Source: Candidatus Corynebacterium faecipullorum (lineage in GTDB: Bacteria > Actinomycetota > Actinomycetes > Mycobacteriales > Mycobacteriaceae). Taken from it: a stretch of DNA of 5,101 bases. The position numbers were made by a program, and so were the translations under genes. The DNA lies in assembly GCA_019114925.1 (NCBI GenBank), contig DXEO01000164.1:1-5101 (forward strand). The letters are read 5' to 3'. This document shows, piece after piece, positions 1 through 5,101 of this stretch. Positions within the stretch are counted from its first letter, which is position 1. The number at the start of each line of letters is the position of its first letter. The notes under the pieces were generated by a model, which was given only the letters and a program-made list of their open reading frames with translations, was not told the origin of the DNA and did no database searches.

Positions 1-1002
1 CTTGAAGCACTTGAACAGGGTCTGCGCAACACGTTGAGCATCTATGCCCAATCCATCAACGTGGACCTTCGGGAAGAGGAGGCGACCTCACGGCCGCGCT
101 CCACGCACGTCGTCGTGGTGCTAGGACGCCAGCTCAACGCCACCCATATGTCGGCGATTGCCAAAGAGTTGGCGAATCTCAACGTCAACATCGACCGCAT
201 CCGCGGTCTGTCTACCTACCCGCTCAACGGTCTCGAGCTCTACATCACGATTGAGGGAGCTTCCGACCCTGTCCGCGCCATGCTGGCCCGCCTCGCCACG
301 GAGCAAGGCGTGGACATCGCCATTGAGCGCTCCGGCCTCCAACGCCGTTCAAAGCGCCTCATTTGCTTTGACTGCGATTCCACCCTCATCACCGGCGAGG
401 TCATCGAGATGTTGGCCGCCCACGCTGGCAAGGAGGCAGAGGTTGCCGCGGTCACGGAGCGCGCTATGCGCGGTGAGCTCGACTTCGAAGAGTCTCTGCG
501 TGAGCGCGTCGCCGCGCTGGCTGGGTTGCCGGAGTCAGTGATTAAGGAAACCGCCAACGATATTCGTCTGACCCCAGGCGTGCGCACCACCATCCGCACG
601 CTCAAGCGCATGGGCTACCGCGTGGCAGTAGTCTCAGGCGGCTTCATCCAGGTGCTCGAGGATCTGGCAAAGGAGCTCGACCTTGACTACGTTCGCGCCA
701 ATACCCTCGAGATCGAGGACGGCAAGCTCACCGGCCGGGTCATCGGGGACGTGGTGGACCGCAAGGCCAAGGAGATGTTCCTGCGTGAGTTCGCCGCGGA
801 TTCGGGTCTGAGCATGCGGCAGACCGTTGCGGTTGGTGACGGCGCCAACGATATCGACATGATCTCCGCTGCCGGCTTGGGCATCGCCTTCAATGCTAAG
901 CCCGCGCTGCGAGAGGTTGCGGATACCTCGGTCAACCACCCGTACATGGATGAGATCCTGCAGATCCTGGGCATCCCCATGGAGGAAGTCGCCAGTGAAT
1001 AA
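1..1002 (+). CDS. serB: Phosphoserine phosphatase SerB, 5'-truncated by the window edge
   Basis: The enzyme hydrolyses O-phospho-L-serine to L-serine and phosphate, the last step of the phosphorylated serine pathway in the cytosol. The frame is open from base 1. A TTG at 34 could be read as a start, but it has no ribosome binding site and the residues before it continue naturally, so the true start lies upstream; 333 residues are visible. About 103-330 encodes an ACT domain, preceded by what looks like the end of another ACT domain. From about 346 comes the HAD phosphatase domain: motif I DCDST at 370-384 (the first Asp is the expected nucleophile), motif II Ser in VVSGGF at 634-636, motif III Lys at 769-771, and motif IV GDGANDIDM at 835-861. 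All catalytic motifs are intact. In related ACT-containing enzymes such as mycobacterial SerB2, ACT domains are linked to serine feedback; that is inferred here. The stop overlaps the next gene. Confidence 0.95.
   Translation, partial: LEALEQGLRNTLSIYAQSINVDLREEEATSRPRSTHVVVVLGRQLNATHMSAIAKELANLNVNIDRIRGLSTYPLNGLELYITIEGASDPVRAMLARLATEQGVDIAIERSGLQRRSKRLICFDCDSTLITGEVIEMLAAHAGKEAEVAAVTERAMRGELDFEESLRERVAALAGLPESVIKETANDIRLTPGVRTTIRTLKRMGYRVAVVSGGFIQVLEDLAKELDLDYVRANTLEIEDGKLTGRVIGDVVDRKAKEMFLREFAADSGLSMRQTVAVGDGANDIDMISAAGLGIAFNAKPALREVADTSVNHPYMDEILQILGIPMEEVASE
981..986 (+). promoter_or_regulatory. Strong Shine-Dalgarno site for the PTH2-domain gene, inside the serB 3' end
   Basis: GGAGGA lies 8 nt before the GTG at 995, an ideal spacing. 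It decides the start: an ATG much further upstream in the same frame (893) has no such site and would add a stretch that only shadows serB. Its position within the last serB codons suggests translation of the second gene is coupled to termination on serB. Confidence 0.8.
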
Positions 1003-1720
1003 CCTCCGTGAGGCCCACCGCCGCCTCGTGGCCGCGTGCAGCGAGCGCAGCTGGCGGGATGATCCTGAGGACCCCGACAAGCCCGAGACCATTCAGGCGA
1101 TGCAGATTGCGCTCAACCTGCCCAAGCAAGACCCGCCCACGCGCACGGAGGTGCTGGAGGCGGCAGCGAGGGGCGTCGTCAAGCTTTGCCTCGACGATCG
1201 GGCTGGACAGGATGGGGCCTTCGCCGAAGCCTTGGAACAGTGGTATGGGCACCGCATCCGTAAGGTGGCGCGGCGGGCGCGCAACAAGGCGTGGCGTGAT
1301 GTCCAGGCCCTGCCGGGCGTCACCGTGGAGGACCGCGCGCGTGTCTTTCTCCCCTCGGCGGTACAGGACGTGCACCCGCTCGTGGCCAAACTGCAGATTG
1401 GCCATACCGACCTCCCGAAGGATGAGCCGGGGCCCGCGCTTGCCGACGCCCCCGTGATCTACATCGATGACTCTCTCGCCATGAGCGCGGGCAAGGCCGC
1501 CGCACAGGTGGGGCACGGTTCGATGCTGCTGGCCGCGGCGATGAGCGTTGAGGAAGTGGAGGACTGGGCAGCGCAGGACTTTGCTCTTTCCGTGCGCGAG
1601 CTCGCTCCGGCGGATTTTGCCGCGGCGTGTGCTCGGCTGGGTGCGGTGGTGGTGCACGACGCTGGCTTTACTGAGGTCGCTCCGGATTCCGCCACGGTGT
1701 GCGCTCTGCGCCGCCCCTAA
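995..1720 (+). CDS. Peptidyl-tRNA hydrolase II (PTH2) domain protein with long N-terminal extension
   Basis: The GTG start gives 241 residues. The C-terminal part, from about residue 152, matches the PTH2 fold: a beta strand PVIYIDDSL, then the signature GKAAAQVGH (Lys167 and His174 match the conserved Lys and His of the family), and near the end DAGFTEVAPDSATV (Asp222, Thr226, Thr234). PTH2 enzymes cleave peptidyl-tRNA to recycle tRNA. Most bacteria rely on the unrelated Pth1, so the true substrate here is uncertain. Residues 1-150 match no domain I can name. They include an acidic stretch (about 17-27) and a basic, probably helical segment at 87-98 with seven Arg/Lys in twelve, which might contact RNA (inference). 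The gene starts 8 nt inside serB and ends 4 bp inside the convergent helicase gene. Domain assignment is fairly sure; enzymatic function is not. Confidence 0.85.
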   Translation: MNNLREAHRRLVAACSERSWRDDPEDPDKPETIQAMQIALNLPKQDPPTRTEVLEAAARGVVKLCLDDRAGQDGAFAEALEQWYGHRIRKVARRARNKAWRDVQALPGVTVEDRARVFLPSAVQDVHPLVAKLQIGHTDLPKDEPGPALADAPVIYIDDSLAMSAGKAAAQVGHGSMLLAAAMSVEEVEDWAAQDFALSVRELAPADFAAACARLGAVVVHDAGFTEVAPDSATVCALRRP

Positions 1721-3678
1721 CGGGCCTCAACGAGGCGTTTGAGGGCCCCGCGCACGACCTGCGGGTCGCTGGTGGGCCACATCTGCGGCATTGAGGCCCG
1801 CAAGTAGGAGCCATAGCGTTTGGTCTCCAAACGGCTATCCAGGACGGCAACGACGCCGCGGTCGGTGGCGGAGCGCAGTAGGCGGCCCGCGCCCTGGGCC
1901 ATAAGCAGCGCCGCGTGGGTGGCAGAGACCTCCATGAAGCCGTTGCGGCCAGCTGCTTTCGCGGCTTCGGTACGGGCTTGCATCAGGGGGTTATCCGGGC
2001 GGGGGAAAGGAATGCGGTCGATGAGGACAAGGGAACAGGCCGGTCCCGGCACATCGACTCCCTGCCAGAGCGTCAGCGTGCCGAATAGACACGAGTTTTC
2101 GTTCTTCGTGAACTTATCCACGAGCGCGCCGATGGAATCCTCGCCCTGAAGGTAGATATCGAAGGGGAGCGTGGGCTTGAGCTCCTCAGCTGCCTGTTGC
2201 GCGGCCCGGCGTGAGGAGAAGAGCCCCAGCGTGCGCCCGCCCGCGGCCATGATGAGCTCGCGGATCTCCTTGAGCGTTTCGGGGCTGAGGCCGTCGCGGC
2301 CCGGTTGCGGTAGATGCGAGGCGGTATACAAGATGCCGCTGCGTGCAGGGTCGAAAGGGTAGCCCACATCGAGGCTGTCCCACGTGCCTTTGGGTAGACC
2401 CCACTGCGCGGCCATGGCGTCGAAGCGCCCGCCCAAGGCCAGCGTGGCGGAGGTCAGAACCACGGTCTGTTCACCGAAGAGCTTTTCGTGCAGCATGCCG
2501 GCGATGGAGAGTGGAGCCACGGCGAGGGTGTCATTCAGCGTGCGCTCATCGCGCTCCAGCCAGACCACGTCGGCGTGTGCCGCGGGGTCACCGGTGGCGA
2601 AGACATCGAGGATGCGGGCGATAGCTTCGACGAGGCTGGCGAGGTGATTGGCCAGGTTCTGGCGCTCGGCAGATTTTTCGGGGTCTTGGGTCTGCTCGCC
2701 CTCGGGGGCACGGGCGATGGTTTCGCGGCAGTCAGCCAGCGTGTCCGCCAAGCCCATGAGCTGCTGCTTGGCTTCCTCTGGCAGGTCGGTCCAGCGTCCG
2801 GGCGCGAACTCCCCGAGGAGCTGACTCAGCTCGTTGGCCTGTTCGGTGAGGCGTTGATCTTTGCCGTTGGCGCCGAGGGACTTGGCGCGGCTAGCCGCCA
2901 TCTTCAGCGCGCGCCCGGTGATCTCGGCGGTAGAGACTGAGGTGATGCGGCCGTCTAGCTCGTGGGCCTCATCGATGATGACGACATCGTGCTCCGGCAG
3001 GATATTGATATCGGCCACCGCGTCGATGGCGAGTAGCGCGTGGTTGGTGACCACGATATCAACGTCCGCCGCGCGGCGTCGTGCAAGTTCTGCGAAGCAG
3101 TCCTCGCCGTGCGGGCAGCGCGTGGCGCCAAGGCACTCGTTGGAGGTGACGGATACCTGCCGCCACGCTAAGTCTGGCACGCCCGGTTCCAAATCCTCAC
3201 GGTCACCCGTCTCGGTATCTTCCGCCCACTCGTAGACGCGTTGGACGTGGCGGCCGAGGTGAGAAACAGCGTCTTCATCGAGCAAGGCGTCCTCGTCCTC
3301 GAGTTCAGCGGCGCGGGAAACCTTGTTGAGACAAACGTAGTTGGAGCGGCCCTTCATGATGGCGAAGGTCGGCTTCTTCTCCAAGTGTGGCTCGAGGGCC
3401 TCGGCGAGGCGCGGTAAGTCTCGCTCCACGAGCTGGCGTTGGAGCGCTAGCGTGGCGGTGGAGACGATCACCGTGTGGCCCGTGCCTTGCGCGTGGCGGA
3501 AGGCAGGAACGAGGTAAGCCAGGGACTTGCCCGTACCAGTTCCCGCCTGCACAGCGAGGTGGCGGTCCTTTTCTAACGCGGTGGTCACGGCCTCCGCCAT
3601 GCGCACTTGGCCGGCACGCCGCGCGCCACCGAGGGCGGAGACTGCGGCGTCGAGAAGGTCAACCGTTGAGTCGTGCAT
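1717..3678 (-). CDS. dinG: DinG-family ATP-dependent DNA helicase with Fe-S cluster domain
   Basis: This is a superfamily 2 helicase of the XPD/DinG type, 653 residues, expected to unwind DNA 5' to 3' during repair and to resolve structures such as R-loops or D-loops (family knowledge). Visible motifs in order: Q-like region QVRMAEAV (24-31), Walker A AGTGTGKS (45-52), TATLALQ (74-80), four cysteines at 116, 182, 188 and 194 in the spacing expected for a 4Fe-4S ligand set, DEAH box (236-239), TSATLAL (409-415), TLTLWQGVDVPG (534-545) and motif VI QGAGRLLRS (595-603). No N-terminal exonuclease domain is present, as is usual for this helicase type. Stretches around 125-137 and 153-165 are very acidic. 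The ATG has no good Shine-Dalgarno, but a -10-like hexamer stands 7 nt upstream. It follows pncB by 36 nt and runs 4 bp into the end of the convergent PTH2-domain gene. Confidence 0.93.
   Translation of the reverse strand: MHDSTVDLLDAAVSALGGARRAGQVRMAEAVTTALEKDRHLAVQAGTGTGKSLAYLVPAFRHAQGTGHTVIVSTATLALQRQLVERDLPRLAEALEPHLEKKPTFAIMKGRSNYVCLNKVSRAAELEDEDALLDEDAVSHLGRHVQRVYEWAEDTETGDREDLEPGVPDLAWRQVSVTSNECLGATRCPHGEDCFAELARRRAADVDIVVTNHALLAIDAVADINILPEHDVVIIDEAHELDGRITSVSTAEITGRALKMAASRAKSLGANGKDQRLTEQANELSQLLGEFAPGRWTDLPEEAKQQLMGLADTLADCRETIARAPEGEQTQDPEKSAERQNLANHLASLVEAIARILDVFATGDPAAHADVVWLERDERTLNDTLAVAPLSIAGMLHEKLFGEQTVVLTSATLALGGRFDAMAAQWGLPKGTWDSLDVGYPFDPARSGILYTASHLPQPGRDGLSPETLKEIRELIMAAGGRTLGLFSSRRAAQQAAEELKPTLPFDIYLQGEDSIGALVDKFTKNENSCLFGTLTLWQGVDVPGPACSLVLIDRIPFPRPDNPLMQARTEAAKAAGRNGFMEVSATHAALLMAQGAGRLLRSATDRGVVAVLDSRLETKRYGSYLRASMPQMWPTSDPQVVRGALKRLVEAR
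1719..1740 (+). terminator. Possible weak terminator of the serB operon, inside the 3' end of dinG
   Basis: GCCTC (1724-1728), loop AAC, GAGGC (1732-1736) can form a short hairpin. AAC at 1719-1721 can also pair with GTT at 1737-1739 across a two-base bulge. Only three T's follow. A competing hairpin pairs CCTCAA (1725-1730) with TTGAGG (1739-1744). The stem begins right at the stop codon of the + strand gene, a suitable place, but the T tract is poor and the bases also encode the helicase C-terminus. This is a weak call. Confidence 0.22.
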
Positions 3679-3685
3679 GTCAGGC

Positions 3686-3691
3686 AGTGTA
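3686..3691 (-). promoter_or_regulatory. Candidate -10 element for a leaderless dinG transcript
   Basis: On the - strand TACACT fits the actinobacterial TANNNT -10 pattern and is followed by exactly 7 nt and then the ATG. A transcript would therefore begin at or next to the A of the start codon. The gap to pncB has no Shine-Dalgarno at usable distance; its purine-rich stretch is more than 20 nt from the ATG. No -35 consensus is visible, which is common in corynebacteria. The element would let dinG be expressed apart from pncB. It is a short motif and may be coincidental. Confidence 0.4.
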
Positions 3692-3714
3692 GTCGGTCGC
3701 CACCGCCCGCCTTC

Positions 3715-5067
3715 TTAAGAGCCGAAGCCGATGAAGCGGGTCGGAACAGCCGGCTCGTCGCGGGTGAGTGCCAGGCCTTCCCACGGCAGGGTGGTGATGG
3801 CCTGTGCCAGGTACTCGCGGGATTCCTCGAGGGTAGGAAGGTTATCGAGGATCTCACCATCACGCATCAGCGGCACCGTCATTTCGCGGGTGCGCAGTGT
3901 GCCAGTATCCGGTGCCTCGGCGGAGAAGGGGAGCACGAGCTCCTCGACGGCCACGCCTGAAGAACGGTAGGTGCGCAAGGAACGCTTCGCCCCGCCCTGC
4001 GATTTCTTGGAGGAGGAGCGCTTGGCCACTGGGTGGCCATCGACCTCGACGACCTTGTAGACCATCCCAGCAGTCGGGGCGCCCGAACCGGTGACCACCG
4101 AAGTACCCACGCCGTAGACATCGACGGGGTCACCGCGCAGGCCGGCGATGGCGAACTCATCGAGGTCGGAGGAGACCACGATTTTGGTGTTGTGGTTGCC
4201 CAAGTCATCGAGCTGCTTGCGCACGCGGCGGGTCACCGCGGCCAAATCACCAGAATCGATGCGCACGCCACCCAACTCGGGGCCGGCGACGCGCACGGCG
4301 GTTTCTACGCCCTTGGTGATGTCATAGGTATCCACCAACAGGGTGGTATCCACGCCGAGAGTTTCGATCTGCCCGCGGAACGCCGCCTCCTCGTTGGGGG
4401 TGCCATCCTCGTTAACATGCGCCAGCGTCCACGCATGCGCCGCGGTGCCGGAGACCGGAATATCGTAGCGGTAGCCGGCCTCCAAGTTGGAGGTGGCCTG
4501 GAAACCTGCCAGGTAGGCGGCGCGGGCAGCGGTCACGGCAGCGTATTCGTGAGTGCGGCGTGAACCCATCTCGATGATGGGGCGGCCATCTGCAGCCACC
4601 ACCATGCGTGAGGCCGCAGAAGCCACCGCGGAATCGGAGTTCATGATGGACAGAATCACCGTTTCCAGGATCAGGCATTCACCGAAGGTTCCACGCACCG
4701 TCAACAGCGGTGAATTGGGAAAGTACAGCTCGCCTTCGCGGTAGCCATCGATGTGCCCGGAGAAGCGATAATTGGCCAGGTACTCCTTAGTATCTGCATC
4801 AAGGAAGTCCATCTCCGCCAGTTGCTGGGCGGTGAAGCGGAAGTCCCGGACTGCGCGAAGTACGCGTTCGGTGCCGGCCACGACACCATAGCGCCGCTCG
4901 TTGGGGAGGCGGCGGGCAAATACCTCGCAGGCCACTTGGCGGTGCGCGGAGCCATCGCGCAGCGCGGCCTCCAACATGGTCAGCTCGTATTTATCCGTAA
5001 GGAGAGCCGTAGAACGATCGCTAGTTCCGAACCCAGAATCCTGGGCGTTGTCTGAGATAGTAGTCAC
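3715..5067 (-). CDS. pncB: Nicotinate phosphoribosyltransferase
   Basis: The enzyme joins nicotinate and PRPP to give nicotinate mononucleotide, with ATP hydrolysis, in the Preiss-Handler NAD salvage pathway in the cytosol. The protein has 450 residues, normal for the actinobacterial type. Landmarks: ALLTDKYELTML (21-32) at the domain start, YGVVAGTERVL (60-70), NSPLLTVRG (118-126), RPIIEMGSRRTHEYAA (162-177), GTAAHAWT (207-214) whose His211 corresponds to the histidine phosphorylated in this family, VRIDSGDL (268-275), and the phosphate-binding YGVGTSVVT (318-326). The end is FIGFGS. Residues 349-365 are a Lys/Ser-rich loop. The start is a GTG; an ATG overlapping it two bases upstream is followed at once by a stop. 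There is no Shine-Dalgarno, but a TANNNT hexamer lies 7 nt upstream. pncB is first in a - strand pair with dinG; in mycobacteria pncB1 and dinG are also neighbours, as I recall. Confidence 0.95.
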   Translation of the reverse strand: MTTISDNAQDSGFGTSDRSTALLTDKYELTMLEAALRDGSAHRQVACEVFARRLPNERRYGVVAGTERVLRAVRDFRFTAQQLAEMDFLDADTKEYLANYRFSGHIDGYREGELYFPNSPLLTVRGTFGECLILETVILSIMNSDSAVASAASRMVVAADGRPIIEMGSRRTHEYAAVTAARAAYLAGFQATSNLEAGYRYDIPVSGTAAHAWTLAHVNEDGTPNEEAAFRGQIETLGVDTTLLVDTYDITKGVETAVRVAGPELGGVRIDSGDLAAVTRRVRKQLDDLGNHNTKIVVSSDLDEFAIAGLRGDPVDVYGVGTSVVTGSGAPTAGMVYKVVEVDGHPVAKRSSSKKSQGGAKRSLRTYRSSGVAVEELVLPFSAEAPDTGTLRTREMTVPLMRDGEILDNLPTLEESREYLAQAITTLPWEGLALTRDEPAVPTRFIGFGS

Positions 5068-5087
5068 ATCGAAAATGCTACTCAGAC
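5050..5087. repeat. Inverted repeat bracketing the pncB promoter and start
   Basis: GTCTGAG at 5050-5056 and CTCAGAC at 5081-5087 are perfect 7-bp inverted copies. Inner copies AGTAG (5059-5063) and CTACT (5078-5082) extend the symmetry, so the 10-nt right arm CTACTCAGAC matches the left arm except for four extra bases. Half-site centres are 31 bp apart, about three helical turns. The right arm abuts the -10-like hexamer and the left arm lies in codons 4-6 of pncB. It could be an operator; if the transcript is leaderless, the upstream arm is not in the RNA and an mRNA hairpin is ruled out. I cannot name a regulator. Confidence 0.4.
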
Positions 5088-5101
5088 AGTACTGAAAAAT
5101 C
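5068..5101. other. Upstream region of pncB, cut by the window edge
   Basis: These 34 bases are AT-rich compared with the rest and carry the pncB promoter signals. No start of a further gene is visible. In mycobacteria the neighbour on this side is clpS, transcribed away from pncB (recalled, not seen here). I found no clear TANNNT element for the + strand in the visible part. Confidence 0.5.
5075..5080 (-). promoter_or_regulatory. Candidate -10 element for a leaderless pncB transcript
   Basis: On the - strand TAGCAT fits TANNNT and ends 7 nt before the GTG start, placing transcription initiation at or one or two bases from the start codon. The intervening bases are TTTTCGAT, with no purine-rich ribosome binding site. 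The -35 region falls on the window edge and cannot be judged. Leaderless genes are frequent in corynebacteria and mycobacteria, which supports the reading. Confidence 0.5.

Noticed and set aside
34..36. TTG at 34 as the serB start
   Set aside because: The frame is open to base 1, no ribosome binding site precedes the TTG, and the upstream residues look like the end of a preceding ACT domain. The gene is cut by the window edge.
893..994. Upstream ATG extension of the PTH2-domain gene inside serB
   Set aside because: It would add 34 residues that merely shadow the serB C-terminus, while the GTG at 995 has an ideal Shine-Dalgarno.
932..1657. Long 241-codon open frame on the - strand opposite the PTH2-domain gene
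   Set aside because: It is a typical antisense shadow in GC-rich coding DNA, rich in His and Arg with no recognisable motif, whereas the + frame has clear PTH2 signatures.
2488..2940. 150-codon + strand open frame inside dinG
   Set aside because: It is the antisense shadow of the helicase; no ribosome binding site or motif supports it.
3713..3720. Palindrome TCTTAAGA at the pncB stop
   Set aside because: An 8-bp palindrome containing the stop codon is easily due to chance and has no T tract or partner element.
4033..4563. 176-codon + strand open frame inside pncB
   Set aside because: It is antisense to well-conserved pncB motifs and is explained by codon bias; its composition is Gly/His-rich with no domain.
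1..5101. Defence, toxin-antitoxin, mobile or CRISPR system
   Set aside because: No transposase, integrase, terminal repeats, spaced direct repeats, small paired genes or composition break was seen; all genes belong to housekeeping families.

Overview
The window is GC-rich and almost fully coding. It reads as chromosomal housekeeping DNA from a high-GC actinobacterium, most likely Corynebacterium or a close relative. The grounds are the SerB type (ACT domains fused to a HAD phosphatase), the short iron-sulfur DinG without an exonuclease domain, and the actinobacterial PncB. The adjacent, co-directional pncB-dinG pair also matches the pncB1-dinG neighbourhood I recall from mycobacteria. The species cannot be named from the sequence alone.

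Layout: positions 1-1002 (+) hold the 3' part of serB (phosphoserine phosphatase, last step of serine synthesis), whose 5' end lies outside the window. It overlaps by 8 nt with a second + strand gene (995-1720). That gene encodes a 241-residue protein with a C-terminal peptidyl-tRNA hydrolase II (PTH2) domain behind an unassigned ~150-residue N-terminal region. The two appear to be a translationally coupled pair. On the - strand, pncB (3715-5067, nicotinate phosphoribosyltransferase, NAD salvage) is followed 36 nt later by dinG (1717-3678, XPD-like Fe-S DNA helicase). The two blocks converge, and their last codons overlap by 4 bp at 1717-1720. Bases 5068-5101 are the start of the region upstream of pncB.

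No mobile element, CRISPR array, RNA gene or clearly foreign gene is visible, and all four reading frames are intact. The most interesting signals are regulatory. Both pncB and dinG lack a good Shine-Dalgarno sequence, and each has a TANNNT -10-like hexamer exactly 7 nt before its start codon, as expected for leaderless transcripts. A 7-bp inverted repeat with half-sites about three helical turns apart brackets the pncB promoter and start. The other item worth a second look is the PTH2 protein with its basic N-terminal region. I see no convincing undescribed multi-gene system here.
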